The notes beneath the pieces are model-generated. The model had not been told where the DNA came from and searched no databases. It worked only from the letters and a program-made list of their open reading frames with translations. The position numbers and the translations under genes were made by a program. Positions 1-8,465 of a stretch of 64,000 nt of DNA are shown piece by piece. The first letter of the stretch is position 1. Every line of letters begins with the position of its first letter. The stretch spans positions 496,001-560,000 of the forward strand of contig JALPRQ010000001.1 in the NCBI GenBank assembly GCA_023630215.1. Reading direction: 5' to 3'. This DNA is from Rhodobacteraceae bacterium NBU2976 (GTDB lineage: Bacteria > Pseudomonadota > Alphaproteobacteria > Rhodobacterales > Rhodobacteraceae).

Positions 1-428
1 TCCATCACCGGTGCGGTATCGACAAATACTTTGATTTCACCACCCGATCGTTCGATCAACCAGCGCCCCAGCTGCTTCAGTCGTTTCTTGACCACATCAT
101 GATAGTCCTTGCCCCTTGCATAGACTGATATATTGCCAAGCTCTGTTTGATCCAACAGCGCCAGCGGATCAGTAGTCGGGGCGTAATTGACCGTCACCAT
201 GATGATTGAACGTACGTCGGGCCAAAGCTTACGTGGATTGCCGCGCCATTCTGCGCGCTTCTCCATCCAGGCCATGTCGCCGTGATAACCCGCCTTTAAA
301 AATTGCGACAAACGGGCCGAGAAGTCCGGAAGTGAGCTGGCCTGACATATTCCGATCGTATCAAAGCCCAGCGCCACAGATTGAGCGCGGATCGCGTTCA
401 CCAAGTCATCCGCCCCGTCGTCGGGCAT
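1..428 (-). CDS. queG: Epoxyqueuosine reductase QueG, N-terminal part (runs off the window)
   Basis: QueG is the cobalamin- and Fe-S-dependent enzyme that reduces epoxyqueuosine to queuosine in the wobble base of some tRNAs. The visible 142 residues read from ATG at 428 and leave the window at base 1, so the ferredoxin-like Fe-S domain is not seen. Family-typical N-terminal stretches are present: an ALGFDTIGIC start, SIIMVTVNY, then SVYARGKDYHD and VFVDTAPVMD. The start lies one base from the stop of the glutathione-transferase gene at 430, so the two are probably co-transcribed. The call is made on these motifs alone. Confidence 0.9.
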   Translation of the reverse strand, partial: MPDDGADDLVNAIRAQSVALGFDTIGICQASSLPDFSARLSQFLKAGYHGDMAWMEKRAEWRGNPRKLWPDVRSIIMVTVNYAPTTDPLALLDQTELGNISVYARGKDYHDVVKKRLKQLGRWLIERSGGEIKVFVDTAPVM

Positions 429-429
429 C

Positions 430-1101
430 CTAGAAATCCAGATCAGAGTAATGGGCCGGGGGAACGAAGCCCGGGACAAGATCAGCGAGCAACGGACGGA
501 AAGAAGGACGTGATTTTATTTTGGAATACCAATCCTTTACCAATGACTGGCGGGCCCAATCCACATCATTTGTATAGTCCAAACAGCTTAGCTGTGCCGC
601 GGCCGCAAAATCTGCGATAGTCATCTGGTCGCCAGCCAACCATTTTCGCTGATCCAACAACCATGCCATATAGTCCAGATGGTATTTGATGTTGGTCAGA
701 CCTGCCTTGATCCAAGCGCTTTCCGGGGCACCTGCATTCATCATCTTTTTGTTTACGCGTTCATACAGCAGATTGATGGTGACCTCCTGATGGAACTTGT
801 CGTCAAACCACATTGCTAGACGCCGCGCCTCCGCCCGTGCTGCGGGGGTATCCGGCAACAGCGCCGGATCCGGATAGACTTCCTCTAGATATTCACAGAT
901 CGCGGTCGAGTCAGCGATATTTAACGTTTCATCTTTCAACATCGGAACCTTGCCCGATGGATTGACGCGCAAATAGTCCAACCGCCGTTCCCAGGGTCGT
1001 TCCTCGATCAATTCCACGTCCAGTTTCTTTTCGGCCAGAACCAGCCGAACTTTGCGGCAGAATGGGGAAAGCGGCAAATGATACAGGCGGCGCATATTCA
1101 T
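430..1101 (-). CDS. Glutathione S-transferase family protein
   Basis: This 223-residue protein has the two-domain GST layout. A thioredoxin-like N-terminal domain (about residues 3-80) opens with RRLYHLPLSPFCRKVRL and has the VPML cis-proline segment and the ADSTAICEYLEE glutathione-contact region. An all-helical C-terminal domain follows, including WLAGDQMTIADFAAAAQLSC. GSTs conjugate or reduce substrates with glutathione, but the substrate cannot be read from sequence. The gene sits directly upstream of queG, one base apart. ATG at 1101 or 1095 could be the start, since Met1 and Met3 differ by only two codons. Confidence 0.88.
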   Translation of the reverse strand: MNMRRLYHLPLSPFCRKVRLVLAEKKLDVELIEERPWERRLDYLRVNPSGKVPMLKDETLNIADSTAICEYLEEVYPDPALLPDTPAARAEARRLAMWFDDKFHQEVTINLLYERVNKKMMNAGAPESAWIKAGLTNIKYHLDYMAWLLDQRKWLAGDQMTIADFAAAAQLSCLDYTNDVDWARQSLVKDWYSKIKSRPSFRPLLADLVPGFVPPAHYSDLDF

Positions 1102-1149
1102 GTCCTACTATGCGAAGTCTAACTGTAATGCCCGTCTATCCTCGAAGTT

Positions 1150-1896
1150 TCAAGGGGAACGCTCGGGCAGGAAACAATCTGCGCGACCATCTGCCAGTAT
1201 TGTGCGCGCGCCTATGGCAATTTGGCTGGCACGACGTTGTTGGCTCGAGGTCAATCGTGACGGACTGCGCTCGCGTGGGTTGGGTAAAATGACCGCGATG
1301 CGTGCGGCGTCATCCACACTCAGGTTGGCGATACGTCCATCGAAATGACGCCAAACCGCCGTATCGACCCCAAATTCACCATATCCCGTTTCAGCGACAT
1401 TCAAGTAGACTTCAAGAATTCGACGTTTATCCCACAGAGTTTCGATCAGAACAGTAAATCCGACTTCCAGCCCTTTGCGGACCCAGCTGCGCCCGTTCCA
1501 CAAAAACACATTCTTGGCGACTTGTTGCGAAATCGTAGAGGCCCCGCGATCTGCACCGTCATCGAGCGCCTGTTCAATGGCGTCAAAATCAAAGCCGTTG
1601 TGAAGACAGAAATTTGCGTCTTCGGCAGCCACAAATGCCAAGGCAATATTTATCGACATCTCATCGAGATCCCGCCAATGATTGTCAATTTCGCCGGTTT
1701 CAAACCATCCGGCCATCATGGTGTAGGTGATTGGCGGATCAACCCAGCGTAACGCAAAGACAACGGCAACCACCAATAGGAAAAGTGCGGAAAACAGTTT
1801 TAACGCCGCCTTCACTATTTCGCGGAATATCCACGCCGGCGAGGACCATGTTCTGGGCTTTGATTTAGGTTTTGCAGAGTTCGGAACGCGGGCCAT
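1150..1896 (-). CDS. mtgA: Monofunctional biosynthetic peptidoglycan transglycosylase MtgA
   Basis: The GT51 enzyme MtgA polymerises lipid II into glycan strands. The 248 residues have a basic cytoplasmic N-terminus, one membrane anchor at about residues 28-48 and a GT51 domain. The GT51 signatures are visible: AAEDANFCLHNGFDF with the catalytic Glu, GASTISQQVAKNVFL, and KRRILEVYLN. There is no transpeptidase domain, and the length suits MtgA. The start at 1896 has only a poor ribosome-binding site. The genes on either side serve other pathways, although uppP, which recycles the lipid carrier used here, is divergent some 275 bp away. Confidence 0.93.
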   Translation of the reverse strand: MARVPNSAKPKSKPRTWSSPAWIFREIVKAALKLFSALFLLVVAVVFALRWVDPPITYTMMAGWFETGEIDNHWRDLDEMSINIALAFVAAEDANFCLHNGFDFDAIEQALDDGADRGASTISQQVAKNVFLWNGRSWVRKGLEVGFTVLIETLWDKRRILEVYLNVAETGYGEFGVDTAVWRHFDGRIANLSVDDAARIAVILPNPRERSPSRLTSSQQRRASQIAIGARTILADGRADCFLPERSP

Positions 1897-1917
1897 AATT
1901 ACATACCACTGCGCAAA

Positions 1918-2088
1918 CTAACGCAGCATACGCAAACCGCAAACTGGCAGTTTGACAGGATCTTTGCCGGTGGGTTCCATCATCTTTTGCACACGTTCGG
2001 CGGCTGTCAGATTTGAATCGCCATCCGCGTTAACAGTTAGCTGTTCCGCTGGCTTGGATTTTCGTAATTTCTGAATTATCCGCTTCAT
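1918..2088 (-). CDS. Possible small basic protein, unrecognised
   Basis: An open frame of 56 codons from ATG at 2088 to TAG at 1918 fills most of the 275-bp gap between mtgA and uppP. Its product would be charged and soluble, beginning MKRIIQKLRKSKPAEQL, with a central TAAERVQKMMEP helix-like stretch. I do not recognise it and see no strong ribosome-binding site. A longer version starting at 2247 would run into the uppP coding sequence on the other strand and is less likely. It may be noise. Confidence 0.25.
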   Translation of the reverse strand: MKRIIQKLRKSKPAEQLTVNADGDSNLTAAERVQKMMEPTGKDPVKLPVCGLRMLR

Positions 2089-2116
2089 GGCGGTATAATG
2101 AGAAGCAAAGTCACCG

Positions 2117-2145
2117 TTGACAATAACTAATATCCGGCCTTCATA
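2117..2145 (+). promoter_or_regulatory. Candidate sigma-70 promoter for uppP
   Basis: A perfect -35 box TTGACA at 2117-2122 is followed after 17 bp by a weak -10 box TTCATA at 2140-2145. This would give a short leader before the uppP ATG at 2172. An isolated TATAAT at 2093-2098 lies further upstream without a good -35. Confidence 0.35.
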
Positions 2146-2171
2146 CAGTTGATACCACCTACGGAGCGGCC

Positions 2172-2972
2172 ATGTCGCTGATCTATTTGTTGCTACTCGC
2201 CATTCTGCAGGGAATAACGGAATTTCTTCCGATTTCCTCGTCAGCACACCTGATATTATTGCCGACGCTTACCGGCGCAGAGGATCAAGGCATCGTACTG
2301 GATGTTGCAGTGCATGTTGGAACCTTGCTGGCGGTCATTTATTATTTCCGAAAAGACGTCCGCCAAATGGTGCGTGGTATGGGGGATATTGCCAAAGGTC
2401 AGATGCAGACGGATGCAGCCCGGCTGTTCTGGCTGTTGGCTCTGGCAACTGTTCCGGTCGTCATATTTGGGCTGATCCTGAAGATTACCGGCTATATGGA
2501 CGCGTTGCGATCCATCAAGGTGATCGCTTGGACGATGCTTGTTTTTGGCTTGATATTGTATGTGTCTGATCGCCGGCCCGCCCCGGCAAATGATCGAAAA
2601 TGGGGGGTCCGAAGTGCGGTGATCATGGGACTTTGGCAGGCGGTCGCACTGATACCGGGCACCTCGCGATCAGGGGCGACGATCACTGGCGCTCGGTTTC
2701 TGGGGTATAATCGCGAACAGGCAGCAAGATTGTCGATGTTGATGTCCATTCCAACAATCATTGCATCGGGCATGCTTGTCGCGGGTGATGTTGTCAGCAA
2801 CGCAAACTGGCAATTGGCCCGTGATGCGGCGATCGCCGCACTGTTCGCATGTCTGGCCGCGTTATTGGCGCTGACGCTGATGATGCGATTGCTTCGAACC
2901 GTCAGTTTTACGCCCTATGTTATTTACCGCGTGATCCTTGGGATCATACTGCTGGTCGTCGCCTATTCCTAA
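2172..2972 (+). CDS. uppP: Undecaprenyl-diphosphatase UppP (BacA family)
   Basis: UppP dephosphorylates undecaprenyl diphosphate at the inner membrane to recycle the lipid carrier for peptidoglycan and surface polysaccharides. The 266-residue protein is strongly hydrophobic with about eight membrane segments. It carries both family motifs: GITEFLPISSSAHLILLP near residues 14-31, and PGTSRSGATITGARFLG near residues 163-179. A GGAG ribosome-binding site precedes ATG 2172. It converges on the NDUFA9-like gene, and the two stop codons overlap by 4 bp. Confidence 0.97.
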   Translation: MSLIYLLLLAILQGITEFLPISSSAHLILLPTLTGAEDQGIVLDVAVHVGTLLAVIYYFRKDVRQMVRGMGDIAKGQMQTDAARLFWLLALATVPVVIFGLILKITGYMDALRSIKVIAWTMLVFGLILYVSDRRPAPANDRKWGVRSAVIMGLWQAVALIPGTSRSGATITGARFLGYNREQAARLSMLMSIPTIIASGMLVAGDVVSNANWQLARDAAIAALFACLAALLALTLMMRLLRTVSFTPYVIYRVILGIILLVVAYS

Positions 2973-3961
2973 CCACGCAAGTTGGATTTGGCGGTCAGAA
3001 GGTCAGTAAACTGTCCTTTTGGGCGATAGCTGTAAAGATAGGTATTCAGAACCCCATCCATAGCCGTTGGCGCGATCCCCAATTGGGCAAAACCGTCCAT
3101 TTCAGGATTGACGACATTGTCGACCTGCAATTGTGCGATCTGATCGCGTGTCAGGGCTGGGGCAAACAAGCCCCCCGTCAGGAAAGACCCGACCTCGAAG
3201 AGCAGGGCCTGTGCGCGGGCGACAAATAGCGGCAGGTTCAAAATGTACCGTTTGCGGCGCGTTACATGCAGCATTTTTTCCATCAACTCACGGAAACTCG
3301 CGATGTCAGGTCCACCTAGCTCCATGGTCTGGCCCGCGATTTGACGGCTTAAGATCGTATCGACCGCTTTGGCGATGTCTTCGACATAAACCGGTTGAAA
3401 TTTTGTGTTGGCCCCAACAAGCGGCAGGATCAACGGGATCATTCGGCTTAGCCCGGCAAACCGGTTGAAGTAGGAATCCTCGGTTCCAAAAACCACCGAC
3501 GGTCGCAAAATCGTTGCCGAGGGAAATGCCTCGCGCACGGCGGTTTCGCCGGCGGCTTTTGAACGCGCATAGTGGCTCAGGCTTTCCGCGTCGGCACCGA
3601 TCGAAGAAAGATGGATAAATTGCGCTACCCCTTCTTCTGCCGCGGCTTTTGCGATGCGCGCAGCAGCATCATTATGCAGCGCGTCAAACCGTTGCGCACC
3701 CGATTGATGCAGGATTCCAACGCAATTGATGACCGCATCTGCCCCGCGAATGGCAGCACGTGTCGAGGCCTCGTCACGCACGTTGGCCAAGATCGGTTCG
3801 ACCTGACCAACCTCGCCAAATTGTTTAACAAAGATCGCTTCATTGGGACGTCGCACGGCCACCCTTACGCGCCATCCTGAACGGGCCAGACGATGCGTGA
3901 TATAGCGACCGACAAAGCCGGAACCGCCAAAAATCGTAACGAGCGGAGGTGACGTTTTCAT
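2969..3961 (-). CDS. NDUFA9-like NAD(P)-binding protein (atypical SDR, complex I associated)
   Basis: The protein (330 residues) is an extended/atypical short-chain dehydrogenase. Its Rossmann motif is VTIFGGSGFVGRYITHRLA at the N-terminus, followed by VINCVGIL and HLSSIGADAESLSHYARSKAAGE, which holds the family's Tyr/Lys region. Proteins of this type in alphaproteobacteria are close to mitochondrial NDUFA9/NuoE-like accessory subunits of complex I. They are thought to bind NADPH structurally rather than act as enzymes. That role here is inferred from family resemblance only. Purine-rich AAGGGAAAAGG lies just before ATG 3961. The 89-bp gap to the next gene must hold divergent promoters. Confidence 0.85.
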   Translation of the reverse strand: MKTSPPLVTIFGGSGFVGRYITHRLARSGWRVRVAVRRPNEAIFVKQFGEVGQVEPILANVRDEASTRAAIRGADAVINCVGILHQSGAQRFDALHNDAAARIAKAAAEEGVAQFIHLSSIGADAESLSHYARSKAAGETAVREAFPSATILRPSVVFGTEDSYFNRFAGLSRMIPLILPLVGANTKFQPVYVEDIAKAVDTILSRQIAGQTMELGGPDIASFRELMEKMLHVTRRKRYILNLPLFVARAQALLFEVGSFLTGGLFAPALTRDQIAQLQVDNVVNPEMDGFAQLGIAPTAMDGVLNTYLYSYRPKGQFTDLLTAKSNLRG

Positions 3962-4050
3962 AGACCTTTTCCCTTGACGACTTATGTGTCAGCTTTAGCC
4001 TTCAATATAACTCGGAACAAGACTGAAATCAGGATCACAAAGGCATTTAC

Positions 4051-4614
4051 ATGCAAAGCAATTTAAAATTGTGGCATCTGCTGCTTATGGCATTTGTGAT
4101 GATAGTCCATAACCTGGTGTTTGTTTGGCTGGTTTCACAAATGAGCCCGGGCGCAATGTTCGATTACATGGTTTTCGGATATGATCAGGTGGATTATCGA
4201 AGCAACCTGTATAGGCTGGGCGAGACGGGACTGAACGTCTATAAATACAAGGTATTGCCGCTTGATATGGTCTATCCATTTGTCTACGCGACGACTGCCC
4301 TTATTGCCTGGGAGATGGTGGTTAAAGCCCGAAACCGGCGTTTGTATTGGATTGGGGGGGTGTTGATGGTTGCCGGCGTATTTCTGGACTATGGTGAGAA
4401 TGCCCGTCTAGGTCTGATGCTGTTCGAAATTGTTCCGCCGTCCGCCAGCAATGTCGCCACCACATCACACTTTACCATGGCGAAATGGGGGATCATCGTA
4501 TTGTTTGTAATGATGCTACTGGTGATGACCCTGGTGAACCGATCCGAGCGCAGAAACGCAAATTCAGGAAATTCGCCAGCAGACCCCGTTGACAGCGGTT
4601 CAAGTCGTGTATAA
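4051..4614 (+). CDS. Uncharacterised four-helix membrane protein
   Basis: I do not recognise this 187-residue protein. It has four likely membrane segments at about residues 8-30, 72-90, 102-118 and 145-164. The second loop holds many Tyr and charged residues (FGYDQVDYRSNLYRLGE), and GVFLDYGENARLGLML lies between helices three and four. The C-terminus is polar and Ser/Asn-rich. An AAAGG precedes ATG 4051. It stands alone between the NDUFA9-like gene and tRNA-Leu and is divergently transcribed from the former. Confidence 0.75.
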   Translation: MQSNLKLWHLLLMAFVMIVHNLVFVWLVSQMSPGAMFDYMVFGYDQVDYRSNLYRLGETGLNVYKYKVLPLDMVYPFVYATTALIAWEMVVKARNRRLYWIGGVLMVAGVFLDYGENARLGLMLFEIVPPSASNVATTSHFTMAKWGIIVLFVMMLLVMTLVNRSERRNANSGNSPADPVDSGSSRV

Positions 4615-4634
4615 ATCCGCCTCTCACGACACCT

Positions 4635-4721
<87 letters not shown>

Positions 4722-4776
4722 ACTCCCCCCGCATCAGCGCGGGACCCGTTGTGGGGACCGAAATTCAGGGGAACAT

Positions 4777-5388
4777 ATGAACTATCTGCATAAACACGAT
4801 CTGCCTGATGATCTGGACCTTGGGAAGATCATCGCCATTGATTCCGAGACAATGGGACTGCAACCGCATCGCGATCGGCTATGTGTTGTTCAGCTGTCGT
4901 CTGGGAATGGTGATGCGCATGTCGTGCAAATCACTGCCGACCAAACCGAGGCACCGAATCTTTGTCGATTGTTGACAGATCCTGATCGTCTGAAACTTTT
5001 CCATTTCGGTCGTTTTGATATCGCTGTGCTATACCATCGCTTTGGCGTGCTGACGGCACCTGTATACTGTACCAAGATAGCGTCAAAGCTGGTGCGCACC
5101 TATACGGATCGCCATGGTTTGAAATATTTGTTGCAGGAACTGCTAAATATTGACGTGTCCAAACAACAGCAATCGTCTGATTGGGGTGCCGATACCCTGA
5201 CCGATGCGCAGTTGGATTACGCAGCATCGGATGTTTTGTACCTGCATGCGGCGATGGACGAACTTAACCTGCGGCTCCAACGCGAAGGCCGAGTAGAATT
5301 GGCGCAGGCATGTTTCGACTTTCTGCCGCACCGTGCGAAACTCGATCTTGCTGGATGGCCGGACATTGACATCTTTTCTCATAGTTGA
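4777..5388 (+). CDS. rnd: Ribonuclease D-type 3'-5' exoribonuclease (short form)
   Basis: A DEDDy-family exonuclease that trims the 3' ends of structured RNAs. The 203 residues consist of the exonuclease domain only, lacking the HRDC domains of E. coli RNase D, as is common in alphaproteobacteria. The four acidic positions can be seen: D and E in IAIDSETMGL, D in FGRFDIAVL, and the final Y-x3-D in YAASDVLYL. I chose ATG 4777 because GGGGA lies six bases upstream; the longer frame would start inside the tRNA. It lies 55 bp after tRNA-Leu and 6 bp before kdsD, so it probably heads the envelope operon. Confidence 0.92.
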   Translation: MNYLHKHDLPDDLDLGKIIAIDSETMGLQPHRDRLCVVQLSSGNGDAHVVQITADQTEAPNLCRLLTDPDRLKLFHFGRFDIAVLYHRFGVLTAPVYCTKIASKLVRTYTDRHGLKYLLQELLNIDVSKQQQSSDWGADTLTDAQLDYAASDVLYLHAAMDELNLRLQREGRVELAQACFDFLPHRAKLDLAGWPDIDIFSHS

Positions 5389-5394
5389 ACCCAG

Positions 5395-6369
5395 ATGACC
5401 GGAAAGCTAGATCGACAAAAACTTCTGGCAACCGGACGCCGGGTTCTGACCACCGAGGCTGACGCACTTCATACATTTGCTGATGCGCTAAGCGAGCCGT
5501 TTGCTGATGCTGTTGAACTGATGTTTCAGACACATGGACGAATCGTGGTGTGTGGAATGGGTAAGTCGGGGCATGTGGCTCGCAAGATTGCGGCGACGTT
5601 GGCTTCGACCGGGTCACCTGCACAGTTCGTACATCCTGCCGAAGCCAGTCACGGCGACATGGGAATGATTACGCCGGATGATGTGGCACTGGTTCTGTCC
5701 AATTCCGGTGAAACGCCCGAGCTCGCAGATATCATTGCACACACACGCCGTTTTGGAATTCCGCTTATCGGGGTTGCGGCCAATCCGAACAGCACCTTGC
5801 TGCAGCAATCTGATGTGGCAATAGTTTTACCCGCTGCGCCCGAAGCCTGCACGGTCGGCCTTGCCCCAACGACATCGACCACCATGACAATGGCGCTTGG
5901 CGATGCCTTGTCCGTTGCCCTGATGGAACAACGCGCCTTTACCCCGGAACGGTTCCGCGAGTTTCATCCGGGTGGCAGACTAGGGGCACGGTTGACCCGG
6001 GTTGAAAGTCTTATGCATTCGGGCGACGAACTGCCCATGGTAGAGATCGATGCAAAAATGTCGGATGCGCTACTGGAAATCACCAGCAAGGGATTCGGTA
6101 TCGTAGGAGTAAAAGACAAAGATCGCTTGGTTGGAGCGATTTCCGACGGTGACCTTCGGCGCCACATGTCTGGACTGCTGGAAATGATTGCCCGCGATGT
6201 CATGACCCCTTCGCCAAAAACGATCGAACAGTCTGCACTTGCCAGCGAAGCACTGGGCCTGATGAATGCCGCCAAAATCACAACATTGTTTGTTGTGCCG
6301 ACCGAAAATGATACTTTGCCAGTAGGAATTTTGCACATGCATGATTGCCTGCGCGTCGGCCTGGGTTAA
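5395..6369 (+). CDS. kdsD: Arabinose-5-phosphate isomerase KdsD/KpsF
   Basis: This enzyme interconverts ribulose-5-phosphate and arabinose-5-phosphate, the first step to Kdo of lipopolysaccharide or capsule. The 324 residues comprise a SIS sugar-isomerase domain (about 40-175) and two C-terminal CBS repeats (about 205-320). The SIS domain contains GMGKSGHVARKIAATLASTG, HPAEASHGDMGM and LSNSGETPEL. FREFHPGGRLGARL links the domains. It is followed two bases later by lptC, a usual arrangement in alphaproteobacteria. The next Kdo gene in the window, kdsB, is at 17.0 kb. Confidence 0.96.
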   Translation: MTGKLDRQKLLATGRRVLTTEADALHTFADALSEPFADAVELMFQTHGRIVVCGMGKSGHVARKIAATLASTGSPAQFVHPAEASHGDMGMITPDDVALVLSNSGETPELADIIAHTRRFGIPLIGVAANPNSTLLQQSDVAIVLPAAPEACTVGLAPTTSTTMTMALGDALSVALMEQRAFTPERFREFHPGGRLGARLTRVESLMHSGDELPMVEIDAKMSDALLEITSKGFGIVGVKDKDRLVGAISDGDLRRHMSGLLEMIARDVMTPSPKTIEQSALASEALGLMNAAKITTLFVVPTENDTLPVGILHMHDCLRVGLG

Positions 6370-6371
6370 AC

Positions 6372-6992
6372 ATGCGTCAGGGCTTTTATTCGCGCTCGGT
6401 ATATTTCCTGAAAATTGTCTTGCCGATGATTGCGATCGGGCTGTTGGCAACCGTATTTCTGTTTACCACCGAGCGGACGATTCCAGGTGGTTTGAATTTC
6501 TCGCCCGCTGATCTGGACAGTTTGGAATCCGGGATGCAGGTGATTAGCCCCCGTTTTTCGGGCAGTTCGGAAAATGGCGATGTATACAGCTTTTCGGCCA
6601 GTCGTATTCTGCCCGACAATCCAAAACCAAAGATTGTCACGGCCGAGTCATTGTCCGGCCAGATTTCATTTCTGCAAGGGACGACGATGTTGCTGAACGC
6701 CGGTAAGGCCGTGTTTCAGTTGGAAGATCGCACCATGAACTTGTTTGACGGTATGACGATTGTCTTTTCCGACGGGTTTCGCGCACATGCCGAGCAGATG
6801 TTCGCGGATCTGCGCAACGGGTCATTGGAAACGGTCGGGACTGTGACGGCAACCAGTCCCATGGGAGACATTGAAGCGGGAAAACTAAGGGTTGTAACGA
6901 CCGAGGAAAATGGCGAAGAAAACCGTATGATCTGGTTCGAAGACGGTGTTACATTGCACCTCAAGACATCAAGCGAATTCCAAGAGGACTGA
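6372..6992 (+). CDS. lptC: LPS export protein LptC
   Basis: LptC is the bitopic inner-membrane protein that hands lipopolysaccharide from LptBFG to LptA. The start at 6372, two bases after the kdsD stop, gives a 206-residue protein with a short cytoplasmic tail, one membrane anchor at about residues 11-32 and a periplasmic beta-jellyroll domain. Recognisable features are the FSASRILPDN strand and GSLETVGTVTATSPMG near the end. The sequence is divergent, as usual for alphaproteobacterial LptC, so the call leans on its place between kdsD and lptA. Confidence 0.88.
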   Translation: MRQGFYSRSVYFLKIVLPMIAIGLLATVFLFTTERTIPGGLNFSPADLDSLESGMQVISPRFSGSSENGDVYSFSASRILPDNPKPKIVTAESLSGQISFLQGTTMLLNAGKAVFQLEDRTMNLFDGMTIVFSDGFRAHAEQMFADLRNGSLETVGTVTATSPMGDIEAGKLRVVTTEENGEENRMIWFEDGVTLHLKTSSEFQED

Positions 6993-6993
6993 C

Positions 6994-7500
6994 ATGCATT
7001 CCATGAGACTGGTCTTAGCCCTGATCCTGTTTCTTGCGCCGGGAACATCCGTTTTGTCGCAAGGCGCGCAGGTTCCGTTTGTTGGTCTACAAGAAGGAGA
7101 GAACGCCACAATCGAGGTGGTTGCTGACAGCCTAGGCATTGATCAGGCAACCGGCAAAGCCGTTTTCAATGGGAATGTGGTCATCGGAATTCAGGGAATG
7201 CGCCTGAGCGCTGACAAGGTCGAAGTGGTCTATAGCGCCGACAGCACCGCGGGAGGGGGTCCCGTGTCCAGCCTTCTGGCCGTGGGTAACGTGGTTTTCA
7301 GCAACGGTGCAGAAGCCGCCGAGGCGAATGAGGCATCATTTGACATCGAGCAAGGCGAGATCATCATGACCGGTGATGTCATCCTGACACAAGGCGCAAA
7401 TGCCTTGTCAGGACAGCGACTTCGGATCAATTTGAATGACGGAACGGCCTTTATCGAAGGGCGCGTTCAGACAATCTTGCAGACCGGGACAGGTCAGTGA
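6994..7500 (+). CDS. lptA: LPS transport periplasmic protein LptA
   Basis: LptA forms the periplasmic bridge for lipopolysaccharide. The 168 residues begin with a signal peptide (about residues 1-24, LILFLAPGTSVLSQG). An OstA/LptA fold follows, with repeated strands such as ATGKAVFNGNVVIGIQGMRL, AVGNVVFSNG and GDVILTQGANALSGQRLRIN. AGAGGA precedes ATG 6994; a second in-frame ATG at 7003 is possible. The gene is one base from lptC and overlaps lptB by 4 bp (GTGA), so translation is coupled. Confidence 0.93.
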   Translation: MHSMRLVLALILFLAPGTSVLSQGAQVPFVGLQEGENATIEVVADSLGIDQATGKAVFNGNVVIGIQGMRLSADKVEVVYSADSTAGGGPVSSLLAVGNVVFSNGAEAAEANEASFDIEQGEIIMTGDVILTQGANALSGQRLRINLNDGTAFIEGRVQTILQTGTGQ

Positions 7501-8249
7501 CAGCAATGATCGAACTTGTTCAAGGCACCTCGGGTTTGAGGGTATCGCATCTGGGCAAAAGCTACGGCCGCCGCCCTATTCTGCGCGATATTTCGATGGA
7601 GTTGCATCGTGGGGAGGTGGTTGCGCTTTTGGGGCCGAATGGCGCAGGCAAAACAACATGTTTCTACGCCGTTGCAGGGTTGGTATTGCCAGATTCCGGT
7701 TCTGTTGTGATCGACGGGATAGATGCGACTCAACTGCCAATGTATCGCCGGGCTAAACTAGGGATTGGTTATCTGCCGCAGGAAGCCTCGATTTTTCGGG
7801 GCATGACGGTCAGCGAAAATATTCGCTCGGTCCTGGAACTTTCCGTAAAAGATCGCCAGAAGCGCAAGCAAATGCTGGACGAATTGTTGGCCGAGTTTTC
7901 CATAACCCATCTGCGCCGTGCGCCAGCGATTGCGCTGTCAGGTGGCGAGCGCCGACGCGTTGAAATTGCTCGCTGCCTTGCGAACCAACCGAATTATATC
8001 CTTTTGGATGAACCGTTTGCGGGCGTCGATCCTATCTCGGTGAACGAGATTCGTGATCTCGTCGCACATCTGAAAGACCGTGGCATTGGCGTGTTGATCA
8101 CTGATCACAACGTCCGAGAGACGCTTGATATCGTGGATCGGGCATATATCTTGCATGATGGAAAAGTTCTGAAAAGTGGCACCCCGGAAGAAGTTGTGAA
8201 GGATTCCAATGTACGGCGTGTCTATCTGGGCGAAGAATTTCGCTACTGA
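7497..8249 (+). CDS. lptB: LPS export ABC transporter ATP-binding protein LptB
   Basis: LptB powers extraction of lipopolysaccharide from the inner membrane with LptF and LptG, which are not in this window. The 250 residues are a single ABC ATPase: Walker A GPNGAGKTT, Q-loop GYLPQEASIF, signature LSGGERRRVEIARCL, Walker B YILLDEPFAGVDP and switch His in LITDHNVRET. GTG 7497 overlaps the lptA stop; ATG 7506 is an alternative. In many alphaproteobacteria rpoN follows lptB. Here a 216-bp gap leads straight to hpf. Confidence 0.96.
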   Translation: MTAMIELVQGTSGLRVSHLGKSYGRRPILRDISMELHRGEVVALLGPNGAGKTTCFYAVAGLVLPDSGSVVIDGIDATQLPMYRRAKLGIGYLPQEASIFRGMTVSENIRSVLELSVKDRQKRKQMLDELLAEFSITHLRRAPAIALSGGERRRVEIARCLANQPNYILLDEPFAGVDPISVNEIRDLVAHLKDRGIGVLITDHNVRETLDIVDRAYILHDGKVLKSGTPEEVVKDSNVRRVYLGEEFRY

Positions 8250-8403
8250 TACTCCGTGGAAATGGAGCCCGAGTTATATTTGTTCGAACTGTCGGCGGCA
8301 TTCGACACAAAAGGCAAGAAAAGTTGGAAATTGGGTTTCATAAAGTTCAATTTTTTGGCTTATACTGGTAGGCGTTGACAGTGTTGAAGTCTGCACCTAG
8401 GTT

Positions 8404-8439
8404 CCGCGCGATTCTGGATAGGGTGAAACCCTTGCGCGG
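8404..8439 (+). promoter_or_regulatory. Nested hairpin in the hpf leader
   Basis: In the 216-bp gap before hpf, outer arms CCGCGC (8404-8409) and GCGCGG (8434-8439) enclose an inner hairpin AGGGT-GAA-ACCCT (8420-8432). There is no U-run, so it is unlikely to be a terminator. It lies 26 bp before the hpf ATG and just before the ribosome-binding site ACGGAG. A TTGACA at 8375-8380 with a poor -10 (TAGGTT, 17 bp on), or TATACT at 8361-8366, could be promoter elements upstream of it. Confidence 0.45.
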
Positions 8440-8465
8440 ATATCCCAATTAGAACGGAGTAGTTC

